Shown here: positions 43,560-50,983 of the stretch, piece by piece
How positions within the stretch are numbered: position 1 is the first letter of the stretch
Layout of the letters: the number at the start of each line of letters is the position of its first letter
Origin: an uncultured Coriobacteriaceae bacterium
GTDB taxonomy: Bacteria > Actinomycetota > Coriobacteriia > Coriobacteriales > Atopobiaceae
NCBI GenBank assembly: GCA_902778135.1
Contig: CACYWP010000022.1
Coordinates: 1-55,218, forward strand
Direction of reading: 5' to 3'
DNA length: 55,218 bases
Translations under genes and position numbers: made by a program
The notes under the pieces: model-generated
Databases searched by the model: none
What the model was told of the DNA's origin: nothing
The model's input: the letters and a program-made list of their open reading frames with translations, nothing else

Positions 43560-44675
43560 CTATACCAGGGAACGCACGTCCACGTACTCGTAGCCGTCAT
43601 AGCTGTCGACGAGGTTCTTGCAGGTCAGCTTGCCGTCGTAGGTGTTGACGCCCGATGCGATGACATCGCTGGCTGCGATGGCTTCCTCCAGGCCCTGGTT
43701 GGCGATTTGCAGGCCATAGCGCAGGGTCGCGTTGGTCAGTGCGATGGTGGAGGTGCGGGCGACGGCACCCGGCATGTTGCCGACGGCGTAGTGCACGATC
43801 CCGTCCTGGACGTAGGTCGGGTTGTCGTGGGTGGTGACGTGCGAGGTCTCGCCACATCCGCCCTGGTCGATGGCGACGTCGACGAAGACCGCGCCCGGCT
43901 TCATCTCGGGTAGGTAGGAGGCCTTGAACAGCTTGGGGGTGGAGCCGCCGGGGATGAGGACCGAGCCGATCACGAGGTCAGCGTCAAGCACGGCGCGCTC
44001 GATGTTGGCGTCGTTGGAGACCAATGTCTGGATGCGAGCGCCGAACATGTCATCCAGCTGCTCGAGGCGGCGCAGGTTGATGTCCAGGACGGTGACGTTG
44101 GCACCCATGCCCACGGCAATCTTGGCCGCGTTGGTGCCGACGGTGCCGCCACCCAGGATGACGACGTGAGCCTTGGGCGTGCCCGGGACGCCGGCGAGCA
44201 GGACGCCGCGACCGCCATAGGTCTTCTCGAGATACTTGGCACCTTCCTGCACGGCCAGACGGCCGGCAATCTGGCTCATGGGGGCCAGCAGCGGCAGGCT
44301 GCCGTCGGTCTCCTGCAGGGTCTCGTAGGCCACGGACTTTATCTTGCCGGCAAGCAACGCGTCCATCTGCTGCTGGTCGGCGGCGAGGTGCAGGTAGGTG
44401 TAGAGGATGAGGCCCTCATGGAAGAAGGGATACTCGCAGGGCAGGGGCTCCTTTACTTTGACCATCATGTCGACAAGCTGCCAGATCTCCTGGGGATCTT
44501 CCAACAGGCTGGCCCCAGCGGCCACGTACTCCTCGTCGGGGAAGCCCGAGCCCACACCCGCACCCTTCTCGATGTAGACGTGATGACCGTTGGCGACGTA
44601 GCTCTTCACGTTGTCGGGAGTCAGGCCGACGCGGTACTCGTGGTTCTTGATCTCCTTGACACAACCGATCTTCAT
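43560..44675 (-). CDS. ald: Alanine dehydrogenase
   Basis: A 371-residue NAD-dependent enzyme interconverting L-alanine and pyruvate plus ammonia. The N-terminal MKIGCVKEIKNHEYRVGLTP with substrate residues Arg15 and Lys in VKVKEP, the Rossmann loop VVILGGGTVGTNAAK near residue 170, and the C-terminal THDNPTYVQ and TNATLRYGLQIANQG are typical. The start at 44675 is preceded by AGAGGA on the minus strand; the frame upstream of it is not conserved. It is the only long minus-strand gene in this half of the window. Confidence 0.96.
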   Translation of the reverse strand: MKIGCVKEIKNHEYRVGLTPDNVKSYVANGHHVYIEKGAGVGSGFPDEEYVAAGASLLEDPQEIWQLVDMMVKVKEPLPCEYPFFHEGLILYTYLHLAADQQQMDALLAGKIKSVAYETLQETDGSLPLLAPMSQIAGRLAVQEGAKYLEKTYGGRGVLLAGVPGTPKAHVVILGGGTVGTNAAKIAVGMGANVTVLDINLRRLEQLDDMFGARIQTLVSNDANIERAVLDADLVIGSVLIPGGSTPKLFKASYLPEMKPGAVFVDVAIDQGGCGETSHVTTHDNPTYVQDGIVHYAVGNMPGAVARTSTIALTNATLRYGLQIANQGLEEAIAASDVIASGVNTYDGKLTCKNLVDSYDGYEYVDVRSLV

Positions 44676-44898
44676 GGCAGTTCCTCTCGTGACGCTCCAG
44701 ATACTAATGCTGTTCGGAAACGGCAAAATGGTAGCCGAGAGCTGTTTCGTGCATGTGACAGCATGCGATGGGGCAAGGGTAGGGGACAATGCGGCCTGTC
44801 GTGCGGATCAGGCCCTTTCCGCCGGGTTCGGCGGCGGAAGCTCTGGAGAGTAAGATCTTTTGAAATTACCCCTTGCAATCTGGGCGTGGATGGTGCAT

Positions 44899-44904
44899 TA
44901 TAAT
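44899..44904 (+). promoter_or_regulatory. -10 element of the tRNA-His/tRNA-Lys unit
   Basis: A perfect TATAAT lies 27 bases upstream of tRNA-His. TTGCAA (44873-44878) is 20 bases before it, longer than ideal. Between ald and this site (44676-44890) I see nothing else. Confidence 0.65.
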
Positions 44905-44930
44905 CTAGCCGCTTCACGAGGTGGCCAGAT

Positions 44931-45007
44931 GGTGGGCGTAGCTCAGTTGGCAGAGCGCTGGGTTGTGGCCCCGGAGGTCGAGGGTTCGAGTCCCTTCGCC
45001 CACCCCA
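44931..45007 (+). tRNA. tRNA-His (anticodon GTG)
   Basis: Complete cloverleaf: acceptor GTGGGCG/CGCCCAC, D-arm GCTC/GAGC, anticodon loop TTGTGGC on a CTGGG/CCCGG stem, T-arm GAGGG TTCGAGT CCCTT. The extra G at 44931 faces discriminator C (45004), the G-1:C73 identity pair of tRNA-His. CCA is encoded (45005-45007). Confidence 0.95.
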
Positions 45008-45034
45008 TCGTTTGGCTCTCGTATAACAGAATAT

Positions 45035-45110
45035 GGACCGGTAGCTCAGCTGGTAGAGCAGGGGACTCTTAATCCCAAGGTCCAGGGTTCGAACCCCTGC
45101 CGGTCCACCA
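45035..45110 (+). tRNA. tRNA-Lys (anticodon CTT)
   Basis: Cloverleaf with acceptor GGACCGG/CCGGTCC, D-arm GCTC/GAGC, anticodon loop CTCTTAA (CTT), T-loop TTCGAAC and encoded CCA. The first anticodon-stem pair is a G-A mismatch. It lies 27 bases after tRNA-His and shares its transcript. Confidence 0.95.
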
Positions 45111-45120
45111 CGTACACTCG

Positions 45121-45149
45121 CGCCTCCCACCCGGGAGGCGTTTTCGTTT
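45121..45149 (+). terminator. Terminator after the tRNA pair
   Basis: CGCCTCCC (45121-45128), 4-base loop, GGGAGGCG (45133-45140), then TTTTCGTTT. Confidence 0.88.
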
Positions 45150-45185
45150 AGGGAGCGACCCCCATGGGTTCGAACCCACCTCTCT

Positions 45186-45263
45186 TTGTCTGCGTTTTGC
45201 CCATCGAAACGTTCTTGCCTACGCAGACTAAAGTCTTTTCTGCGTAGATGAGAACGCAAACAA
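45186..45263 (-). repeat. 78-bp intergenic palindromic repeat, copy 2 (mirrored spacing)
   Basis: It begins TTGTCTGCG and ends CGCAAACAA exactly 78 bp later. The internal hairpin CGCAGA (45222) / TCTGCG (45239) lies at offsets 36 and 53, precisely the mirror image of copies 1 and 3 (19 and 36), so the unit appears inverted. Its central segment, however, reads more like the other copies in the forward direction. Confidence 0.75.
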
Positions 45264-45534
45264 CTGAAGCCGTCCCTTGCGGGTCTGTGAAAGCACAAAC
45301 AACGAGCAGCGGAACCTGCAAAGAGGCTTGAATAGCGCAGACAACAGCGGTCACACAGATCTGGGCGGTTGGCAAGGCGCGAAGAGATAAGGGCACGGCA
45401 ACTTGCAGCTATGGGACGACCTCGGTAACGAAGCGTATGACGGCCCGAATACGTTGTCTGCGCTTTCTTAGCCAGTTTTAAGGCGATAGGAGCCGTTGTT
45501 GGCGCTTTGGGAGTCTCACATCGTGCAGCTTGCG
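45264..45534. repeat. Degenerate repeat ends between copies 2 and 3
   Basis: This stretch has no gene. It contains solitary ends CGCAGACAAC (45336-45345) and TTGTCTGCG (45454-45462) and weaker variants such as CACAAACAACG, suggesting decayed copies of the same element. Confidence 0.5.
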
Positions 45535-45612
45535 TTGTCTGCGTTTTCTTCTACGCAGAATACGGTCTTTTCTGCGCACCGGAAAAACCTCTCATCTTAA
45601 AAACGCAGACAG
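45535..45612 (+). repeat. 78-bp intergenic palindromic repeat, copy 3
   Basis: TTGTCTGCG to CGCAGACAG over 78 bp, internal hairpin CGCAGA (45554) / TCTGCG (45571) at the same offsets as copy 1. The core CGCAGA-ATACGGTCTTT-TCTGCG differs from copy 1 at only three loop positions. Confidence 0.8.
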
Positions 45613-45725
45613 CTCAATTAGAGCTTGATTGAAGGCCACGCATTGGCCCCTGCTAGAGCGGAAAAGCCTACCGCTAGGGCTTCCACTGGCTCTGTCGACA
45701 TAAAGAGGTTCCTTTCCTTATGTCT

Positions 45726-45755
45726 TTGCACGCGCATCCGAATTGGTTGTAGAGT
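45726..45755 (+). promoter_or_regulatory. Promoter of the S10 peptidase gene
   Basis: TTGCAC (45726-45731) and TAGAGT (45750-45755) with an 18-base spacer, 33 bases before the start codon. Confidence 0.5.
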
Positions 45756-45787
45756 AGGCATGCCAAACGATAGAACAGGAGCCACAC

Positions 45788-47302
45788 ATGTCAGAGACGA
45801 CCGAAACGACCACCAAGCCTCAGGGTCAGTCCGCATCAAATGACGTATTCATGACCGTTCCCGCGGACCCACGGATCAAGATGCCCGAATCCGCGTCTGC
45901 ACACCTCGCCTGGCACTCGGGCGACGAGACCATCGATTACGTTGCTACCGCATCCCATCTCGAGGTACGTGGCGACACCGGGGCCCTGATCGGGCAGATG
46001 TTTGCGCTCTCCTATGTGCGGGTCGATGCCGATGGTCGCCTCGATGCGAACAGGCCCGTCACCTTCTGCTACAACGGTGGACCTGGCTGTGCGTCGGTTC
46101 CCATCAACTTCGGCGGCATCGGACCGCGTCGCGTCAAGACCGACGGGGTCAGCCACCTTGCCTACCCCATCGAGGTCGAGGACAACCCCCAGACCCTGCT
46201 GCGCCAGTCCGACCTCGTGTTTCTCGATGCGTTGGGGACCGGTTACTCCACGGTCGCCGAAGGTGCCGACACGTCCAAGATCTTCGGTGTGGATGGGGAC
46301 GCCGACTGCTTTGCGCGCGCCATCACCTCTTGGCTCGAGGAGAATGGGCGCTGGATCTCGCCGCTGTACCTCTTCGGTGAGAGCTATGGCACCGTGCGCA
46401 ACGCCGTGCTCATGCGCCTTCTGGGCGAGCGTAGCGTCAAGCTCTGCGGCGTGGTCATGCTCTCGGCGATCTTCGACTGGGTTCAGACGATAGAGGGCGA
46501 GGACCTGTATCACCTTGGCATGACCCCTACGATGGCCGCGACGGCCCAGTTCTTCGGCAAGGCAGGCCAGGGCATCGACCCAGACGACTGGTTCGATCAG
46601 GCGACGGACTTCACCGAGGACGTGCTGGCACCCGCGCTGCTGCGGGGCGACCGTCTTGCGCCTGAGCGCGAGCAGCAGGTGGCCAGCCAGCTCTCTCGGC
46701 TCATCGGGTTGCCCGAAGGCCTCGTTCGCTCCCGGCGTCTGCGCATCACCCTCGAGGACTTCCGTCGCAACCTGCTTGCCGACGAGGGTAGGGCAGTCGG
46801 TCGTCTGGACACGCGCTTTTCCTCGGACGCTCCCGTCGCGGTCCAGCAGTCCTCCGACTGGTTCGCTGGTGAGGATGCGGCCGACGATGCCGTCGACGCC
46901 AGCTGGGTCAACGCCTTCCGCGCCTTCCTGCACGACGAGCTGGGCTATCGAGCCCCTGCGCGCTACCTGTCGAGCAACTACGAGGGTGTCGGCACCAAAT
47001 GGAAGTGGGAGCACCAGCAGCCGGGGTTCTCGTGGCCGACCGGATCGCCCAACGTCGCCTACGACGTGGCGGTCGCCATGCGCCGCAATCCTCGCATGAA
47101 GGTGTGCATCCTGGGTGGGCGCTACGACGCGGCGACGACCTGGTGGAACGTGGCGCACGACATGAGCTGCCAGTTCCTCTCCCCGGCGCTCAAGGAGCGC
47201 CTGGAGTGGCATCGCTACGGTTGCGGGCACATGGCGTACGTGGACGAGGAGACGCTCGAGCGCATGGGAGCCGACCTCGCCGCCTTCTACGACAAGGCGT
47301 AG
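45788..47302 (+). CDS. Peptidase S10 family serine carboxypeptidase-like protein
   Basis: A 504-residue alpha/beta hydrolase of the S10 carboxypeptidase family. The oxyanion segment CYNGGPGCASV (~residue 95), nucleophile Ser199 in GESYGT, Asp in GGRYDAAT and His in GCGHMAY complete the triad. Eukaryotic S10 enzymes are secreted or vacuolar; this one has no signal peptide, beginning with a hydrophilic Thr/Glu-rich tail, so it should be cytoplasmic and may process peptides. AACAGGAG precedes the ATG. It stands alone after the repeat-rich region. Confidence 0.9.
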   Translation: MSETTETTTKPQGQSASNDVFMTVPADPRIKMPESASAHLAWHSGDETIDYVATASHLEVRGDTGALIGQMFALSYVRVDADGRLDANRPVTFCYNGGPGCASVPINFGGIGPRRVKTDGVSHLAYPIEVEDNPQTLLRQSDLVFLDALGTGYSTVAEGADTSKIFGVDGDADCFARAITSWLEENGRWISPLYLFGESYGTVRNAVLMRLLGERSVKLCGVVMLSAIFDWVQTIEGEDLYHLGMTPTMAATAQFFGKAGQGIDPDDWFDQATDFTEDVLAPALLRGDRLAPEREQQVASQLSRLIGLPEGLVRSRRLRITLEDFRRNLLADEGRAVGRLDTRFSSDAPVAVQQSSDWFAGEDAADDAVDASWVNAFRAFLHDELGYRAPARYLSSNYEGVGTKWKWEHQQPGFSWPTGSPNVAYDVAVAMRRNPRMKVCILGGRYDAATTWWNVAHDMSCQFLSPALKERLEWHRYGCGHMAYVDEETLERMGADLAAFYDKA

Positions 47303-47327
47303 CCTACCGACGACCTGTCGCGACGCG

Positions 47328-47360
47328 GGTTAAGGAAACGTTTAGGTTGGTGTGAGGTTG
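47328..47360 (+). promoter_or_regulatory. Direct repeats upstream of the DUF975 gene
   Basis: GGTTAAGG (47328), GGTTG (47345) and GGTTG (47356) lie in tandem, the last two 11 bp apart, about one helical turn. Such spacing is typical for OmpR-family response regulators; one is encoded two genes downstream. The link is a guess. Confidence 0.3.
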
Positions 47361-47422
47361 GGATAAGGCGCGGCCGCCATGATGGTCTTGTCAAGCGGCA
47401 AGCAACCATCAAGGAGGAAATC

Positions 47423-48280
47423 ATGTGGACCAGATCTGAGCTCAAGGCAAAGGCCAAGGCCGCCTTCAAGACCAACTATTGGAAGTCAGTGCTCGTGGCG
47501 GCGCTGCTGTCGGTGCTGGTGGGGACGTCGGGTGCGGCCATCGGTGGGCGCGCGACCTTCGGCGGTGCCAGCGGCTCGCTCGACTCCGATGGCACGATGG
47601 TGGAGGAGCAGGTCCTTACGACCGACGACGACCTCGCGGAGTTCGCGGACGACGGGATCGTGTCCGATCTCGATGAGCCAGGACCCGAATCGCTGATGCA
47701 GGACGTGGCTGCCCTGCAGGACGAGCTGGGCAACGGCATCCTCGTCGTTGGCGCAGCGGTCGTCGTGCTGTTCCTCGTGGTGTTCGCGGTGATCTTGGTC
47801 ATCGAGGCCCTGCTGGTCAACCCGCTGGAGGTCGGTGGACGTCGTTTCTTCCTCTTCAACCTCAATCGCAGCGCCCAGATCGCCGAGCTGGCCCATGCCT
47901 ACGACCACGGCTATCGCAACACGGTCAAGACCATGTTCCTGCGCGACATCAAGGTCATCGGATGGGCACTGCTGCTCGTCGTCCCCGGCATCGTGAAGAG
48001 CTACGAGTATCGCATGATTCCGTACCTTCTGGCCGAAGACCCCCAGATGACGCCTGCCGAGGCCTTCTCCCGCAGTCGCGAGCTGATGGACGGCAACAAG
48101 TGGCGCGCCTTCGTGCTGGACCTGTCCTTCATCGGCTGGGACCTGCTGGGGCTCCTGACCCTGGGCATCGTGACCTTCCTGTACGTCGACCCCTATCGCG
48201 CCCAGACCCACGCTGCCCTCTACGAGGCCCTGCGCTACGGCAACGGCATGCCTGACTTCGCCCAGCTGCCCGAGGCATAG
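47423..48280 (+). CDS. DUF975 family integral membrane protein
   Basis: A 285-residue membrane protein of DUF975. The start MWTRSELKAKAKAAFKTNYWKS is the family hallmark, as are the YWK first membrane helix, the NPLEVGGRRFFL segment and the SYEYRMIPYLLAEDP and PYRAQTHAALYEALR regions. A ~60-residue acidic loop between helices one and two is specific to this copy. Function unknown. AAGGAGG precedes the ATG. A hairpin separates it from the two-component genes. Confidence 0.88.
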   Translation: MWTRSELKAKAKAAFKTNYWKSVLVAALLSVLVGTSGAAIGGRATFGGASGSLDSDGTMVEEQVLTTDDDLAEFADDGIVSDLDEPGPESLMQDVAALQDELGNGILVVGAAVVVLFLVVFAVILVIEALLVNPLEVGGRRFFLFNLNRSAQIAELAHAYDHGYRNTVKTMFLRDIKVIGWALLLVVPGIVKSYEYRMIPYLLAEDPQMTPAEAFSRSRELMDGNKWRAFVLDLSFIGWDLLGLLTLGIVTFLYVDPYRAQTHAALYEALRYGNGMPDFAQLPEA

Positions 48281-48313
48281 CGTGAGGTGCGGAACCATAT
48301 ACGAGACAACCAA

Positions 48314-48335
48314 GGCCGCCCGTCTCCGGGCGGCC
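48314..48335 (+). terminator. Hairpin after the DUF975 gene
   Basis: GGCCGCCCG (48314-48322), TCTC loop, CGGGCGGCC (48327-48335); no T-run. It may only partly separate the response-regulator genes from the DUF975 gene. Confidence 0.55.
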
Positions 48336-48355
48336 ATCGCACTTGGAGGTTTGCC

Positions 48356-49063
48356 ATGACCGCAACGCAGACCGTTCTCATAGCCGACGATGACGCAGAC
48401 ATCCGCGAGGTGCTGCGCCTCTATCTGGAAAATGCGGGCTATGCGGTCTTGGAGGCGGTGGATGGGCGGGAGGCCATGAGCCTGCTGGACGAGGGGTCGA
48501 TCGACCTCTGCCTGCTGGACATCATGATGCCCGCCCTCGATGGGTACCAGGTGCTGAGGCGCCTGCGCCAGACGAGTCACGTTCCGGTCATCGTCATCTC
48601 CGCCAAGGGCCAGGACCCCGAGAAGATCCTAGGGCTGCAGCTGGGGGCTGACGACTACCTGGTCAAGCCCTTCAATCCGTTGGAGGCCGTAGCCCGCGTC
48701 GGCGCCCTGATGCGCCGCCTGTCCTACGACGCGTCCGAGGCGCACGGCGATGCGTCGGCACCTCCCGACCTCGCGGTGCGCGACCTGGTCCTGGACCGGA
48801 CGGCCTGCCGGTTGCTGAGGGGCGGACGTCCGATCGACCTGACCTCGGTGGAGTACCGCATCATGGAGCTGTTGATGGCCAACCCCGGTCGCGTCTTCAC
48901 CAAGCGCCAGATCTATGAGGCCGGCTGGGGCGAGGAGTACCTGGCGGCCGACAACAACGTGATGGTGTGCATCAGCAAGCTGCGTGCCAAGCTCGACGAC
49001 GACGCATCGGCCTACATTCGCACCATCCGTGGCCTGGGATACCGGCTGGAGAAGGGGGACTGA
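48356..49063 (+). CDS. OmpR/VanR-family response regulator
   Basis: A 235-residue two-component regulator. Receiver domain (residues 1-120) with acidic pocket DDD (11-13), phospho-acceptor Asp55 in LLDIMMP and the Lys of DDYLVKPF. The C-terminal ~100 residues are a winged-helix DNA-binding domain (DLTSVEYRIMELLMANPGRV, IRTIRGLGYRLE). The start with TTGGAGG seven bases upstream is preferred to 23 codons earlier. The cognate kinase starts three bases after its stop. Target genes are unknown; the adjacent DUF975 gene is the simplest candidate. Confidence 0.94.
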   Translation: MTATQTVLIADDDADIREVLRLYLENAGYAVLEAVDGREAMSLLDEGSIDLCLLDIMMPALDGYQVLRRLRQTSHVPVIVISAKGQDPEKILGLQLGADDYLVKPFNPLEAVARVGALMRRLSYDASEAHGDASAPPDLAVRDLVLDRTACRLLRGGRPIDLTSVEYRIMELLMANPGRVFTKRQIYEAGWGEEYLAADNNVMVCISKLRAKLDDDASAYIRTIRGLGYRLEKGD

Positions 49064-49066
49064 GGC

Positions 49067-50167
49067 ATGGCGGCGGAAAAGGGTGCCAGGAGGACTGGCA
49101 TGGGTCTTCCGCTGGCGCGGCGATTCGTCCTGTGGGTTGGCCTGCTCATGGTGGTGGAGCTCGTGGTGTGGGTCCTGGAGAGATTCGCACTGGCCCCGCT
49201 GCTGGCATGGGTCGTGAGACGCGAGCTTGCCTTGCGCACCTCCGATGGCATGATAGGCATCCTGAGATGGGCGTTAGCGCTTGTCTGGCGGCGCATCGTC
49301 TCGGGCGACACGGGCGGCATGGGACTGTTGGCCAGCTCGGCTGCCATCCTGCTGGCGGCCCTGATGGCCGTCCTGATGCTGGCGCCCGTCATCCTGGCCT
49401 CGCTCGGATTCGCCCGGCAGGTCGAGGGGATTGTCGGCGTGGAGCTGCGCGAGCGCGACAACGAGCTGCGCCGTGCCTACGAGCGGCGCAATCTGATGAT
49501 CAGCGACATGGCCCACGACCTGCGCACGCCAGTGATGGGAATCGCGGGGATGGCCCAGGCCTTGGACGAGGGGCTGGTCGACGACCCCGCCGAGCAGAAG
49601 CGACTGCTGGGGCAGATGCGCGTGCGCACCCAACGCCTGTCCGAGCTGGTGTCGCTGCTGTTTGACTACGTCAAGCTGGAGAGCGAGGGGTATGCCCTGG
49701 ACCGCTCGACGGTCGACCTTCCCCAGCTGCTGCTGAGCGAGGCGGCGACGGCGTACGACGACATCGAGGCGGCGGGGATGGAGCTGTCGGTGCATGTCGA
49801 CGAACAGCCGGTGCTCCTATGGGCCGACGATACGCAGCTGAGGCGCGTGGTCGCAAACCTGCTGGCGAACGCGGTGCGCCACAACGGCCCGGGAACGACC
49901 ATCGAGCTGGCGTTGGGCAGGCGCGCGGGCGTTGCCGACATCATCGTGGGGGACACGGGCTCGCCAATCCGACAGTCGCCTGCCGAGCTGTTCGCGCCGT
50001 TCTCCAAAGGGGACGAGTCACGGACGGGGGAGGGCAGCGGACTCGGGCTGTCCATCGTGGCCGACATCGTGGCGCTGCATGGGTATTCGATCGACCTGCA
50101 TCAGCCTTACGGGCCCTATACGAAGGCCTTTGTGGTGACCTGTGGCCTCGATGACGGCCAGCATTAG
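49067..50167 (+). CDS. Sensor histidine kinase
   Basis: A 366-residue membrane kinase, VanS-like. Two hydrophobic segments near residues 20-45 and 85-115 flank a short ~40-residue extracytoplasmic loop, suggesting detection of a membrane or envelope signal. The H-box is DMAHDLRTPVMG with His150, followed by N-box NLLANAVRHN, a GDTGSP G1 box and GEGSGLGLSIV G2 box. It partners the preceding regulator. It is convergent with yegP, the two being separated by a strong hairpin. Confidence 0.93.
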   Translation: MAAEKGARRTGMGLPLARRFVLWVGLLMVVELVVWVLERFALAPLLAWVVRRELALRTSDGMIGILRWALALVWRRIVSGDTGGMGLLASSAAILLAALMAVLMLAPVILASLGFARQVEGIVGVELRERDNELRRAYERRNLMISDMAHDLRTPVMGIAGMAQALDEGLVDDPAEQKRLLGQMRVRTQRLSELVSLLFDYVKLESEGYALDRSTVDLPQLLLSEAATAYDDIEAAGMELSVHVDEQPVLLWADDTQLRRVVANLLANAVRHNGPGTTIELALGRRAGVADIIVGDTGSPIRQSPAELFAPFSKGDESRTGEGSGLGLSIVADIVALHGYSIDLHQPYGPYTKAFVVTCGLDDGQH

Positions 50168-50180
50168 GGAGCCGTTTGGG

Positions 50181-50216
50181 AAAAAGCAGCGCCAGCCTTG
50201 ACGTGGCTGGCGCTGC
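50181..50216 (-). terminator. Terminator of yegP (minus strand)
   Basis: GCAGCGCCAGCC (50186-50197) pairs with GGCTGGCGCTGC (50205-50216) over 12 bp. On the minus strand TTTTT (50185-50181) follows. It may also slow plus-strand transcription from the kinase gene. Confidence 0.8.
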
Positions 50217-50273
50217 ATCGGCGCATGACGACCTGCGTCTGCGACCACCCTCGGTCGGCGGTCGCGTCGTCCC

Positions 50274-50648
50274 TCACTCCTCCTCGCGCACCACCTCGGC
50301 GTCGACGGCGTTCTTGCGGACGCTCTCGATGCCGTTCAGGCAGCTGCCCTTCTTCTTGTAGCCCTCGCCGGCGCAGATGTTCTGGCCGTTCTTGGCCAGC
50401 AGACGGAAGCGGAACTCGCCCGCCTTGTCGACGTAGACCTGGAACTTGGGACACTTGGTGGGCTCGAAGTCCTCCGTGGTCTGGTCCTCGACGGATGCGA
50501 TGGGCGCGCATGCCGCGACGCTCGCGATACCACCCCTGCAGCTGGCCAGCGACTTGTAGGTCTGAGAGGTGGCAATGACCTCGCCGTTGCCGGCGACGAG
50601 GTTGAAGCGGCTGCCCTTCTCGGTGGACCTGATGACGAACTTGCCCAT
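50274..50648 (-). CDS. yegP: YegP/UPF0339 family protein (two DUF1508 repeats)
   Basis: A 124-residue protein of two ~50-residue DUF1508 repeats: FNLVAGNGEVIATSQTYKSL with CRGGIASV, and FRLLAKNGQNICAGEGYKKK with CLNGIESV. The repeats are thought to form a compact alpha/beta fold; the function is not established, though members are often stress-inducible. AAGGGGG precedes the ATG. The last residues are acidic. A TAAAAT -10-like box is at 50708-50703 on the minus strand. Confidence 0.9.
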   Translation of the reverse strand: MGKFVIRSTEKGSRFNLVAGNGEVIATSQTYKSLASCRGGIASVAACAPIASVEDQTTEDFEPTKCPKFQVYVDKAGEFRFRLLAKNGQNICAGEGYKKKGSCLNGIESVRKNAVDAEVVREEE

Positions 50649-50983
50649 GATTGCCCCCTTAGCATGCTGGCGCCTCGCTGCGCCGTCGTCCGACTTGCCC
50701 GCATTTTACGGCGCGGCGATGGAGTCTGGGCACGCGCGCCCTGCGCCAGCCTGGCAGACGTGGCGCATGGGGCGGCAGGAGGGTGCCAGGTGCGGCGATG
50801 GCGGGCCCTGCCCTGCGTGAGTTCCTCGCGGCCGTACGGCCCCTACGGCATTCTCATGTGTAACACAGACGTTACGTGATGGAAGCGTCCTCGCACACGC
50901 GCTGCGCTATCCTGAACTCCATCACGCTAAAGTGCTTCGAGTGCGGCGACACGGGAGAGCGCCGCCCGACAGGGAGGATTTCC
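50649..50983 (+). promoter_or_regulatory. Divergent control region between yegP and the amino-acid transporter
   Basis: This 335-base gap holds an inverted repeat GTAAC-ACAGAC-GTTAC (50860-50875), a TATCCT -10-like box (50908-50913) and the his-type operator at 50915-50934, in that order. Nothing coding is supported: a frame open across part of it lacks a ribosome binding site. Confidence 0.5.
50915..50934. promoter_or_regulatory. His-type operator at the amino-acid transporter promoter
   Basis: AACTCCATC-AC-GCTAAAGTG matches the complementary strand of the histidine-operon palindrome (7551-7570) at 16 of 20 positions, including an uninterrupted 12-base block CACGCTAAAGTG. It starts two bases after the TATCCT box, so a bound repressor would cover the transcription start. 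Confidence 0.6.

Noticed and set aside
45160..45180. GGGTTCGAACCC (45166-45177), resembling a tRNA T-arm
   Set aside because: No acceptor, D- or anticodon arm around it. It could be a tRNA fragment left by an old integration, but no integrase or matching duplicate is seen.
45186..45612. CRISPR array
   Set aside because: The short repeats alternate in orientation and spacing is not constant between all copies; they form paired ends of 78-bp units, and no cas genes are near.
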